The position numbers and the translations under genes were made by a program. 17,155 nt of DNA from Hydrogenophaga sp. (GTDB lineage: Bacteria > Pseudomonadota > Gammaproteobacteria > Burkholderiales > Burkholderiaceae_C). The notes beneath the pieces were generated by a model. That model saw only the letters and a program-made list of their open reading frames with translations. It was not told the DNA's origin and ran no database searches. Below, piece after piece: positions 9,952 through 17,155 of this stretch. How positions within the stretch are numbered: the first letter of the stretch is position 1; every line of letters begins with the position of its first letter. The stretch spans positions 1 to 17,155 of the forward strand of contig JAUXXN010000612.1 in the NCBI GenBank assembly GCA_030684755.1, written 5' to 3'.

Positions 9952-11181
9952 TCAGGCCAGCGCATCGTCCAAGACTTCGATCCAATGCCGCACCGGCGTG
10001 TCGGTGCCGCTTTGTAAGTGGGTGATGCAGCCGATGTTGGCGCTGGTGATCACGGCGGGCTTGAGCTCGCTCAGATGCCCAAGCTTGCGGTCGCGCAACT
10101 GGTACGACAGCGTGGGGTTAAGCACCGAATAGGTGCCCGCCGAGCCGCAGCACAGGTGCGCCTCGTTTTTCGCCACCTGCACCGTGAAGCCCAGCGCAGC
10201 CAGGTGCTTTTCAACGCCACCCTTGAGCTGCTGGCCGTGCTGCAACGTGCAGGGCGGGTGAAAGCCGATCACCTTTTTCGCGTCGGGCTGCTGCGCCAGT
10301 TTGGGTTTCAGCACCGGCACCAAGGCGGGCAGCAGTTCGCTTAAGTCTTGGGTCAGTTCGCTGATGCGCGCCGCCTTCGCCGCATAGGCCGGGTCGTCGG
10401 CCAAGATGTGGCCGTATTCCTTCACCGTGACGCCGCAGCCCGAAGCGTTCATGACGATGGCCTCCACACCGCTCTCGATCAGCGGCCACCAGGCATCGAT
10501 GTTGGCGCGCATCTCGGCGCGACCACCGTCCTGGTCGTTCAGGTGGAATTTCACCGCCCCACAGCAACCGGCTTTGGGTGCGATGACGGTTTGCACACCG
10601 GCTGCGTCCAACACGCGTGCGGTCGCCGAGTTGATGTTGGGCATCATGGCCGGTTGCACGCAGCCCGCCAGCATGAGCACCCGGCGGGCATGGGTTTGGG
10701 TAGGCCAGCGCCCGGCATCTTGTTTGGCGGGCACTTTGTTCTTCAAGGTGCTTGGCAGCAGCCCGCGCACCATCTGGCCCATCTTCATGGCGGGGCCAAA
10801 CAGGGGCGATGGCAAGCCTTCTTTCAGCAACCAGCGCACCGCTTTTTCACCCGCTGGGCGCGGCACTTTTTCGTCCACCAGCTTGCGGCCAATGTCGATC
10901 AGGTGGCCGTAGTCCACACCGCTGGGGCAGGTGGTTTCGCAGTTGCGGCAGGTGAGGCAGCGGTCCAGGTGCATCTGGGTTTTGCGCGTGGGCTCGGCGC
11001 CCTCCAGCACCTGCTTCATCAGGTAGATGCGCCCACGCGGGCCGTCCAGCTCGTCGCCCAGCAGCTGGTAGGTGGGGCAGGTGGCGGTACAAAAACCACA
11101 GTGCACGCACTTGCGCAAAATCGCCTCGGCGGCGCGGCCGTCGGCACGGGCCTGGTATTCGGGGGTGAGGTTGGTTTGCAT
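9952..11181 (-). CDS. glcF: Glycolate oxidase iron-sulfur subunit GlcF
   Basis: This 409-aa subunit passes electrons from the flavin subunits of glycolate oxidase (glycolate to glyoxylate) towards the respiratory chain. Two ferredoxin-type 4Fe-4S motifs are visible: Cys25, 28, 31, 35 (CVHCGFCTATCP) and Cys75, 78, 81, 85 (CLTCRNCETTCP). The C-terminal part has the two Cys-rich (CCG) blocks AGCCGAVKFH and HLCCGSAGTYS, plus HPPCTLQH and a GCITHLQ segment, as in GlcF and LutA/GlpC relatives. The length matches E. coli GlcF. It starts 29 nt after glcE. All expected cysteines are present. Confidence 0.96.
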   Translation of the reverse strand: MQTNLTPEYQARADGRAAEAILRKCVHCGFCTATCPTYQLLGDELDGPRGRIYLMKQVLEGAEPTRKTQMHLDRCLTCRNCETTCPSGVDYGHLIDIGRKLVDEKVPRPAGEKAVRWLLKEGLPSPLFGPAMKMGQMVRGLLPSTLKNKVPAKQDAGRWPTQTHARRVLMLAGCVQPAMMPNINSATARVLDAAGVQTVIAPKAGCCGAVKFHLNDQDGGRAEMRANIDAWWPLIESGVEAIVMNASGCGVTVKEYGHILADDPAYAAKAARISELTQDLSELLPALVPVLKPKLAQQPDAKKVIGFHPPCTLQHGQQLKGGVEKHLAALGFTVQVAKNEAHLCCGSAGTYSVLNPTLSYQLRDRKLGHLSELKPAVITSANIGCITHLQSGTDTPVRHWIEVLDDALA

Positions 11182-11210
11182 GTGTGGTCAGCTCAATAAA
11201 GCCTGGAATC

Positions 11211-12341
11211 TCATGTTCTGCCGGGGTTGAAGATGCCTGCCGGGTCGAATTGCGCGCGCAGACGCTGGGTGATGGTTTCAATGGCTGGGCTTTGGCGGCT
11301 GAAGCGGGCCACACCGAGGGCGCCATCTGCGCCAGCCCGGAACAGGGTGGCGTGGCCGTTGACAGCCGCTGCAGCGGTGCGCAGTTCGGTGGCGGCGGAT
11401 GCGGGTGCCCACAGCCAGCGTTGTGCGCCTTGCCACTCCACCAACTGCGCATACGGCAAGGCCAGCACCGGAGCGGTTTGCGGCAGCGACAAGCGCCACA
11501 GGCAGAGGTCGGGCGACGGCGGGTTGAAGAACGGCAAAGTTTGGTCGCGGCAGGCAGACCAATCGCCAGCGGCTTGGGCGTTGTCCATGCGGCGCCCACC
11601 GGCTTCTTGGGTCATGCGGGTGCAGGCGGCTTCCACCGCAGCCACCGCGCCACGCAGGCGCACGAACAGCAGCTCGGGAGCGCCGGGCGCCGTGCCGTCT
11701 TTCACCCAACAGGAGGCGTTGATGGGCAAGGGCTGGCCGCCCCAGCGGTGGAGCTGCTCCAGCGCGTCGGCCTGGCCCCGTTCAAACACCAAGGTGGCTT
11801 CGGCCGGGGCCACCGGCAACACCTTCAGGCTGAGTTCGGTGAGCACCGCCAGGGTGCCCAGCGAACCGGCCATGACGCGGCTGACGTCGTAACCCGCCAC
11901 GTTTTTCATGACCTGGCCACCAAAGGTGAGCAACTCGCCACGACCATTGATGAATTGCGCGCCCAACACAAAGTCGCGCACGCTGCCCACGGCTGCGCGG
12001 GACGGGCCCGCCAATCCAGCGGCCACCATGCCGCCCACGGTGCCGCCCTGACCAAAGCGCGGCGGCTCAAACGGAAAACACTGGCCTTTTTCGGCCAGCA
12101 CGGCTTCCAGCTCGGCCAACGGGGTACCGGCTCGCACCGTCACCACCAGCTCGGTGGGCTCGAAGCTGACGATGCCCGACCAACCGCCCATGGACAGCGG
12201 GGTGCCCGTGGTGGGCTGGCCATAAAAGACCTTGGTGTCGCCACCAACAATGCGCAGCGGCTGGCGGCTGGCGGCGGCGGAGCGCACCTGGTCGATGAGG
12301 GCGCTGGGGTGTTCAGAAGGGTTGGAACTCATGGCCGCCAT
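11211..12341 (-). CDS. glcE: Glycolate oxidase FAD-binding subunit GlcE
   Basis: This 376-aa member of the FAD_binding_4 family is the second flavin subunit of glycolate oxidase. The FAD region contains VGGDTK, FGQGGTVGGMVAAGLAGPSR and SVRDFVLGAQFINGRGE, followed by VMKNVAGYD and AGSLGTLAVLTELSLKV. The C-terminus IFNPGRT is typical of the family. The size is close to E. coli GlcE. The first ATG (12341) is used; ATG 12332 (MSSN) is equally possible and shortens it by three residues. glcF follows directly, but glcD, normally upstream, is absent from the window. Confidence 0.95.
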   Translation of the reverse strand: MAAMSSNPSEHPSALIDQVRSAAASRQPLRIVGGDTKVFYGQPTTGTPLSMGGWSGIVSFEPTELVVTVRAGTPLAELEAVLAEKGQCFPFEPPRFGQGGTVGGMVAAGLAGPSRAAVGSVRDFVLGAQFINGRGELLTFGGQVMKNVAGYDVSRVMAGSLGTLAVLTELSLKVLPVAPAEATLVFERGQADALEQLHRWGGQPLPINASCWVKDGTAPGAPELLFVRLRGAVAAVEAACTRMTQEAGGRRMDNAQAAGDWSACRDQTLPFFNPPSPDLCLWRLSLPQTAPVLALPYAQLVEWQGAQRWLWAPASAATELRTAAAAVNGHATLFRAGADGALGVARFSRQSPAIETITQRLRAQFDPAGIFNPGRT

Positions 12342-12409
12342 GGTAGCGGCCAGGCTCTCAACCGGCTTTGAATTTTTTGCACGCCGGGCTGCAATTGCCG
12401 CCGCACCTG

Positions 12410-12425
12410 CACGGGTAAACCCGTG
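12410..12425. repeat. Palindromic hairpin CACGGG-TAAA-CCCGTG
   Basis: This perfect 6-bp stem with a 4-nt loop is in the 108-bp gap upstream of glcE and downstream of the small exported protein gene. It lacks a T-run in the minus direction. It may be an operator or a 5'-leader hairpin for glcE. Confidence 0.35.
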
Positions 12426-12449
12426 TTTGGCGGGTCTTTGGGGCCAGTT

Positions 12450-12692
12450 TCAGCGCGTGTGCCCCAGGCACATACCCGCATTGGGGCGGCCTTTGCACTC
12501 GCGCTTGAGCCGTTTGTTGCGCGCAGCAGGTGTTTCGCTCGAAGGTGCGTCGATGAAGGTGACCTTGGCCGGCTTGCGCGGGGCCTCGGTCGCGGCGGTG
12601 TTGCTGGTGGCCAGCACGGGCAGTGCGGCGCAACCAAGCGCCACGGTGATGCAGAAATGCCGACCCAACAGGGCACAGGATGCAAGAAACAT
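12450..12692 (-). CDS. Small exported protein of unknown function
   Basis: This 80-aa protein has an apparent Sec signal peptide: a hydrophobic stretch around residues 10-27 ending in PVLA, with cleavage likely after about residue 28. The mature part is about 50 residues, basic, and ends with KRLKRECKGRPNAGMCLGH. Two cysteines there could form a disulfide in the periplasm. ATG 12692 was chosen because it starts directly before the signal peptide and has a moderate AGAAAG upstream; the frame is open further upstream, but that part has no protein character. I do not recognise a named family. It lies between the diguanylate cyclase and glcE, same strand. Confidence 0.65.
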   Translation of the reverse strand: MFLASCALLGRHFCITVALGCAALPVLATSNTAATEAPRKPAKVTFIDAPSSETPAARNKRLKRECKGRPNAGMCLGHTR

Positions 12693-12814
12693 GGTGACTT
12701 TCTGCTGAGGGCCCCGATGTGGGCGTGTTGAGCGGGCGTGCGAAAGCACCATCTTAGTTTGCCCGGTTGCCATGGCATGCATCAAAAAAAGCCCGATTTT
12801 GCTTGTGCGCTTGC

Positions 12815-13783
12815 TCACTCCGTCCCGGCAGTCGCCACCCGGTTGCGACCGGCGCGTTTGGCGCGGTACAAGGCTGCGTCCACCCGCTCAACCAGGCGGT
12901 AGATAGCCTCAGATGGATTGGTTATGCCGGGTTCCAGTTCCGCGACACCCAGGCTGACAGTCACAGGAGAAGACAGCGGCGGTACCGTGGTGGTGGCGGA
13001 CAAGGCACGTATGCGCTCAGCCCATTCGGTGGCACTGGCCAGCCCGGTGTCGGGCATCAGCACCAGAAATTCTTCGCCACCAAAGCGGGCCACCACATCG
13101 CTGGCACGGGTGTTTTGGCGCAGTTGGGCACCAAAAGCGGCCAACACCGCGTCACCGGCCTGGTGACCATGGGTGTCGTTAACGGCCTTGAAGTGATCGA
13201 GGTCTGCCATCACGACCGACAGTGGCAGCCCGGTTTGCAAAGCACGGGTCACCTCTCTTTGCAAGGCGGCGTCAAGGTAGCGCCGGTTGCCCACGCCAGT
13301 CAGGGCATCGCTCTGTGACTGAGACACCACCTCAGCCTCGCGGCGGCGCAAATGTTTGTTGGTTACAGCCAAGGCTTGCTGGGTGAGTTGGTATTTCTCG
13401 TTGATGTCCAGCAAAACGGCACTCAGCCGCTCCAGATCTTCAATGTTGTGTTCGGCCAGCCACTGAAAGCGGCCCTGCACGCAACGCCAGTGGCCACGCA
13501 GGCTGCATGTGGTCCCGTTGGTGTCGCCCACCGTGAACAGGCCGGTGTAATCACCCGCAATCAACGTCTGAAATTTGGGTTGCACAAAAAACCGACCCAC
13601 AGGCTGGCCCATGAACTGCGTTCCAGGCGCGGGCAGCAGGTGCAAAAACCCCGCATTGGCCGCCAGCAGCACACCCTCTGCATCCAGCTCGGCGGCGGCC
13701 ACAGCCAACAACTTGTCCAGCACCGGGGGATACCAGGGCGCGGAACCTGCATCTGGCATGTGCTGGGGCAACTCAGAGGCCAT
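12815..13783 (-). CDS. PAS-like/GGDEF diguanylate cyclase
   Basis: This 322-aa protein should make c-di-GMP from GTP. The N-terminal 120 residues look like a PAS-type sensor fold, followed by a helical linker (about 125-155) and a GGDEF domain from about 158. That domain starts with DALTGVGNRR, contains ADLDHFKAVNDTHGH for metal and substrate binding, and has an intact active loop GGEEF at 235-239. An RxxD inhibitory site (Arg226-Asp229) lies exactly five residues before it, so product feedback is expected. No TM segment is seen, so it is probably cytoplasmic. Its ATG lies 11 nt inside the end of the B12-domain gene, which suggests coupled translation and a shared signal. Confidence 0.93.
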   Translation of the reverse strand: MASELPQHMPDAGSAPWYPPVLDKLLAVAAAELDAEGVLLAANAGFLHLLPAPGTQFMGQPVGRFFVQPKFQTLIAGDYTGLFTVGDTNGTTCSLRGHWRCVQGRFQWLAEHNIEDLERLSAVLLDINEKYQLTQQALAVTNKHLRRREAEVVSQSQSDALTGVGNRRYLDAALQREVTRALQTGLPLSVVMADLDHFKAVNDTHGHQAGDAVLAAFGAQLRQNTRASDVVARFGGEEFLVLMPDTGLASATEWAERIRALSATTTVPPLSSPVTVSLGVAELEPGITNPSEAIYRLVERVDAALYRAKRAGRNRVATAGTE

Positions 13784-14858
13784 GGGTCGGCGGTTGTTTC
13801 AGCAACTGTTGCGCCACATCCACGGCATCCAGTGCCGAAGCGGCGTGCCCCTCTGCGCCCAGCACGCCCGCCAGTGGCTGAAAACGGTTGACAGCCAAAC
13901 CGCCCACCAGCACGGGAGGTCGGGTATCGGGCAAGCGCTCGTTAAGCTGCGCAAGGATGTCACGCACCGTGCCGAGTTGCTGCGGGAACGACACCGACAA
14001 CCCCAGCAAATCGGGCTGTTCTGTGGTCACCATGTCCACCAGCGCACGGGTGGGCACATTGGCACCGAGGTAGGTCACGTCCCAGCCCTGCACCTCAAAA
14101 GCATCGGCCACCATGCGCAACCCCAGTGCGTGGTGGTTGCCCTCCACGCAGGCCAAGATGATGTGGTGTCCATTGGGCGGTGGCAGGCTTTGCTGCTCCA
14201 GGCTGGCTGTGATCACGGCATGGGCAATGGCGGTGGCCATGTGCTCTTGCGCCACGCTCACGCGGTTGGCCTGCCAGCCATCGCCAATGCGCACCATGGC
14301 GGGCTGCACCACATGGGCCTCGATGCTGACCAGGCTGTGCCCCTGCGCCAGACAGCGTTGCACCACCTGCTGTGCTTCGTTGCGATTTCCGCGCAGCAAG
14401 GCGTGCTCAAACTCACACACCTCGGGCCAGGCGGCTGCGGTGGGTGTGTCGGGCTGCGCAGGGCTGGCGGGCATCTGCTCGGCCTGCGCCAGCGCCTGCA
14501 ACACCCCATCCATCGCCGCCTGCACGGCGGCGGCATCGGGTGCGTCCAGGTGATCGGCGTAAAAATCGCCCAGCCAACGCAGCGACTGCGCCAGGTGGCC
14601 CGATGGGATGCCGCGTGCGTCCAACACCTCGCGCAGCCAAACCAGGTAGCTGACCATCGGTTGAACCAGACCAAACTCCAGCACAGGACGCAAAAATTCG
14701 ATGTGAAACCCGAGGTCTTCGCGGCAAGCCTCGCGCCCACGCGGCCCCCACTGTTGGTACACCGTGCCGTGGGTGGCATAAAACCGCTCGGTGACGCTGA
14801 CCACGGCATCGTGGCGCAGCTGCCAAAAACGTTGTAAGCCGGTGGTGGTGAGGGTCAT
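13773..14858 (-). CDS. Cobalamin-binding sensor-like protein (CarH-type B12 domains without HTH)
   Basis: This 361-aa protein has three parts. Residues 1 to about 100 are a helical region I do not recognise. About 140-215 is a B12 cap domain containing IGDGWQANRVSVAQEH: Trp195 with Glu205-His206 at the same spacing as CarH Trp131, Glu141, His142. About 220-345 is a Rossmann-like B12-binding domain with GNHHALGLRM, where His243 is the likely lower cobalt ligand, then YLGANVP and LVGGLAVN. Asn replaces Asp in the usual DxHxxG motif. There is no MerR helix-turn-helix, so it is not a direct DNA-binding CarH. ATG 14858 was chosen because earlier starts overlap the preceding gene and add unlikely sequence. 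The diguanylate cyclase overlaps its 3' end. Light or cobalamin sensing is inference. Confidence 0.88.
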   Translation of the reverse strand: MTLTTTGLQRFWQLRHDAVVSVTERFYATHGTVYQQWGPRGREACREDLGFHIEFLRPVLEFGLVQPMVSYLVWLREVLDARGIPSGHLAQSLRWLGDFYADHLDAPDAAAVQAAMDGVLQALAQAEQMPASPAQPDTPTAAAWPEVCEFEHALLRGNRNEAQQVVQRCLAQGHSLVSIEAHVVQPAMVRIGDGWQANRVSVAQEHMATAIAHAVITASLEQQSLPPPNGHHIILACVEGNHHALGLRMVADAFEVQGWDVTYLGANVPTRALVDMVTTEQPDLLGLSVSFPQQLGTVRDILAQLNERLPDTRPPVLVGGLAVNRFQPLAGVLGAEGHAASALDAVDVAQQLLKQPPTHGL

Positions 14859-14896
14859 GTCAGAAAAAGGGGTGCGTTGCAGCCGATGGCATGGCT

Positions 14897-15196
14897 TTAG
14901 GTGGCAAACACGTCCAGCAGATGCACACGGGCCGAACCGGGCACCAGCTTCAGCCCCTTGGGTATGCCCGCGTGCGACGCGTGGTATTCGTCGCTGCGGT
15001 GCCAAGCCGCATAGCTGGCCTGGTCACGCCAGCGTGTCAGCAGCCAAACTTCCTGCGCATTGTCGGTGGGGCTCATCACCTCCATGCTGACAAAGCCTGG
15101 AACCACATCCACCCGGTGCGGGCGCTGGGCAAAGGCCGTGCGCACCTCGGCGGACATGTCGTTGTCGATGGTGAAGCAACTGAGCGCGATGAACAT
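14897..15196 (-). CDS. ABM-fold (antibiotic biosynthesis monooxygenase-like) protein
   Basis: This 99-aa single-domain protein begins MFIALSCFTI and contains the ABM-type core VVPGFVSMEVMS, then VWLLTRWRDQASYAAWHRS and a trailing EYHASHAG. This matches the small dimeric ferredoxin-like fold shared by quinol monooxygenases and HmoA-like heme-degrading proteins. Its substrate cannot be told from the sequence. ATG 15196 was chosen because the beta strand begins there; a GTG at 15259 would add 21 residues. It is the first gene of the minus-strand run and is 38 nt upstream of the B12-domain gene. Confidence 0.82.
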   Translation of the reverse strand: MFIALSCFTIDNDMSAEVRTAFAQRPHRVDVVPGFVSMEVMSPTDNAQEVWLLTRWRDQASYAAWHRSDEYHASHAGIPKGLKLVPGSARVHLLDVFAT

Positions 15197-15374
15197 GGTG
15201 GGCAACGTCGGCAAGGTTGAGGATGGGTCAATGCGTCGAACGGCTCTATTTTCAGACACTGGGCAACATCAACCATCCTGTTTGAACCTACCCAGCGGGG
15301 TATTTTCAAGGCTCGCACCCATAACAGGCTTACTGGGACCATCCAGCCAAAGACAAAAAGGCTGGAAATACCCT

Positions 15375-15409
15375 AAAAAAAACCCGCGTGCCTTGCGGCA
15401 ACGCGGGTT
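15375..15409 (-). terminator. Intrinsic terminator of glnK-amtB
   Basis: Read on the minus strand, AACCCGCG (15402-15409) pairs with CGCGGGTT (15381-15388) and is followed by a run of eight T (15375-15382 as A on the plus strand). Stem, loop and T-run make a textbook rho-independent terminator about 78 nt beyond the amtB stop. Confidence 0.88.
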
Positions 15410-15438
15410 CAACATCCAAAGGAGACACTCAGGAACTT

Positions 15439-15476
15439 GGGGGTGACAACCTGCTGTGCAGCAGGCTGTCACCCCC
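15439..15476. repeat. Long perfect hairpin just after amtB
   Basis: GGGGGTGACA (15439-15448) pairs with TGTCACCCCC (15467-15476). After one mismatch, an inner stem CCTGCT/AGCAGG closes on a GTGC loop. It begins 10 nt beyond the amtB stop codon. No T-run follows in the minus direction, so it may stabilise the mRNA 3' end or act with the terminator downstream. Confidence 0.7.
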
Positions 15477-15486
15477 GGGAAAACAC

Positions 15487-16914
15487 TTAACGGTTGTAGG
15501 CGGTTTCGCCGTGCGAGGTGATGTCCAGACCTTCGCGTTCGGCTTCTTCCGACACACGCAAACCGACCATCATGTCCACAATTTTGTAGGACACAAAGGC
15601 CACCACAGCGGACCACACCATGGTGATGACCACGCCTTCGGCCTGAATGAACAGCTGGCTGGCGATAGAGAAGTCTTCGGCGCCCGTGCCACCCAGGCCA
15701 GGTGCTGCAAACACACCGACCAACAAGGCACCCACGATACCGCCCACGCCGTGCACACCGAACACGTCCAGCGAGTCGTCGGCACCCAGCATCTTCTTCA
15801 GGCCAGACACGCCCCACAGGCACAAGAAGCCAGAGATCAGACCGATGATGATGGCGCCCATGGGGCCCACCGAACCGCAAGCCGGGGTAATGGCCACCAG
15901 ACCAGCCACAGCACCCGAAGCGGCACCCAGCATAGACGCTTTGCCCTTGCCCAGCGCTTCACCCACGCACCATGCCAGCACCGCAGCCGCTGTGGCCACC
16001 AAAGTGTTGATGAAGGCCAGCGTGGCACCGCCGTTGGCTTCGAGGTTGGAACCGGCGTTGAAACCGAACCAACCCACCCACAGCAGCGAGGCACCGACCA
16101 TGGTCAGCGTCAGGCTGTGAGGCGCCATGGATTCCTTGCCGTAACCAATGCGCTTGCCCAGCATGTAGGCACCCACCAAACCAGCCATGGCAGCGTTGAT
16201 GTGCACCACGGTGCCGCCAGCGAAGTCCAGCGCGCCTTTGTCGAGCAAGTAACCGCCCTCACCCCACACCATGTGGGCGATCGGCAGGTAGCTGAAGGTG
16301 AACCAGATGGCCGAGAACAGCAGCACAGCGCTGAACTTCATGCGTTCGGCGAACGAACCCACGATCAGGGCGCAGGTAATACCGGCAAACGTGGCCTGGA
16401 AGGCAATGAAGATGTATTCGGGAATGGCCACACCGTCGGTGAAGGTGGCTGCCAGCGAATCCACGGTCACGCCCATCAGGAACGCTTTGTCGAAATTGCC
16501 GATGATCAGTCCTGCACCGCCAAACGCCAGGCTGTAGCCGTACATGGCCCACAGCACCGTGATCAGCGAGAACACCACCATCACCTGCATCAGCACCGAC
16601 AGCATGTTTTTGCTGCGCACCAGGCCACCGTAGAACAGGGCCAGGCCAGGCACAACCATCAGGACCACCAGAATGGTGGAGATCATCATCCAGGTCACAT
16701 CGCCTTTGTCGACGGTGGGCTTGGCTTCTTCAGCGGCGGGCGCTTCGGCCGCCACAGCGGCGGCGGGCGCCTCGACAGCAGGTGCCTCTGCGGCAGCAGG
16801 AGCGGCTTCGGTGGCTACAGCCGCAGCAGGCGCATCGGCGGTCTGGGCTACGGCGTTCAGGCCGCCAAAGGCCAGGCCGACGCCCAGCAGCAGGGTTGCA
16901 AGTAGTTTTTTCAT
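15487..16914 (-). CDS. amtB: Ammonium transporter AmtB
   Basis: This 475-aa Amt/Mep/Rh-family channel brings ammonium across the inner membrane. A signal peptide (MKKLLATLLLGVGLAFGG, cleavage near AVAQ at about residue 24) is followed by an Ala/Pro/Glu-rich segment to about residue 68, then the 11-TM core. The conserved pore His pair is present: His238 in GTVVHINA and His388 in FGVHGVGG. They are exactly 150 residues apart, as in E. coli AmtB (168/318). Other hallmarks are ALFYGGLVRSKN, GSFAERMKF and WFGFNAGS. It is about 47 residues longer than E. coli AmtB owing to the N-terminal extension. It starts 31 nt after glnK and would be blocked by GlnK when nitrogen is plentiful. Confidence 0.96.
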   Translation of the reverse strand: MKKLLATLLLGVGLAFGGLNAVAQTADAPAAAVATEAAPAAAEAPAVEAPAAAVAAEAPAAEEAKPTVDKGDVTWMMISTILVVLMVVPGLALFYGGLVRSKNMLSVLMQVMVVFSLITVLWAMYGYSLAFGGAGLIIGNFDKAFLMGVTVDSLAATFTDGVAIPEYIFIAFQATFAGITCALIVGSFAERMKFSAVLLFSAIWFTFSYLPIAHMVWGEGGYLLDKGALDFAGGTVVHINAAMAGLVGAYMLGKRIGYGKESMAPHSLTLTMVGASLLWVGWFGFNAGSNLEANGGATLAFINTLVATAAAVLAWCVGEALGKGKASMLGAASGAVAGLVAITPACGSVGPMGAIIIGLISGFLCLWGVSGLKKMLGADDSLDVFGVHGVGGIVGALLVGVFAAPGLGGTGAEDFSIASQLFIQAEGVVITMVWSAVVAFVSYKIVDMMVGLRVSEEAEREGLDITSHGETAYNR

Positions 16915-16945
16915 GTCCGTGATCTTTCTTGAACTGTGGCGGTGA

Positions 16946-17155
<210 letters not shown>

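Noticed and set aside
11184..12371. 395-aa plus-strand frame opposite glcE
   Set aside because: It is a shadow of glcE codon bias; the minus strand has the FAD-binding motifs.
12768..12777. Palindrome TGCCATGGCA near the small exported protein gene
   Set aside because: A 10-bp palindrome is expected by chance in this composition, and no promoter elements surround it convincingly.
12782..12815. T-run after the diguanylate cyclase stop as an intrinsic terminator
   Set aside because: A run of seven T is present on the minus strand, but only a 4-bp stem can form before it, so the call is too weak.
13575..14837. 420-aa plus-strand frame opposite the B12-domain gene
   Set aside because: His/Gln/Gly-rich translation without domains; the minus strand encodes a clear B12-binding protein.
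15388..16905. 505-aa plus-strand frame opposite amtB
   Set aside because: Very His/Gln/Gly-rich shadow; amtB on the minus strand is certain.

Overview
The window is GC-rich, tightly packed bacterial DNA. Its gene content suggests a betaproteobacterium of the order Burkholderiales, perhaps Comamonadaceae. The clues are the glnK-amtB pair whose Amt has a signal peptide and Ala/Pro/Glu linker, glcE-glcF, a DUF3597 protein, lrgA-lrgB, and a giant cholesterol-oxidase-like GMC enzyme. This placement is inferred from protein families, not from an rRNA or a database search. No tRNA, rRNA, CRISPR array, insertion sequence or prophage gene was seen.

Left part (1-5033, minus strand): one very long reading frame stays open for about 1,677 codons and runs off the left edge. 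It encodes a fusion of a GMC (cholesterol-oxidase-type) FAD oxidoreductase, an alpha/beta hydrolase with a Cys in the nucleophile position, and a PhoD-like metallophosphatase domain that is cut by the edge. It is easily missed because it has no stop inside the window. Divergent from it, with only 36 bp between start codons, are a six-TM hybrid histidine kinase (5070-7232) and a NarL/LuxR-type response regulator (7481-8212).

Middle and right part (8248-15196, minus strand): nine genes lie in one direction. In transcription order they are: ABM-fold small protein, B12-binding sensor-like protein, PAS-like/GGDEF diguanylate cyclase (11-nt overlap with the previous gene), small exported protein, glcE, glcF, DUF3597 protein, lrgA, lrgB (ATGA overlap). 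The first three look like a signalling unit that may turn a cobalamin or light input into c-di-GMP. glcE and glcF are two of the three glycolate oxidase subunits; glcD is not in the window. lrgA-lrgB downstream are interesting because the plant glycolate/glycerate carrier PLGG1 is an LrgA-LrgB fusion.

Right end (15375-17155, minus strand): glnK (PII, cut by the edge) and amtB, the usual ammonium-uptake and control pair. They end in a large hairpin just after the amtB stop and then a clear intrinsic terminator. No gene-free stretch exceeds 300 bases; the longest are 15197-15486 (terminator region) and 7233-7480 (upstream of the response regulator).
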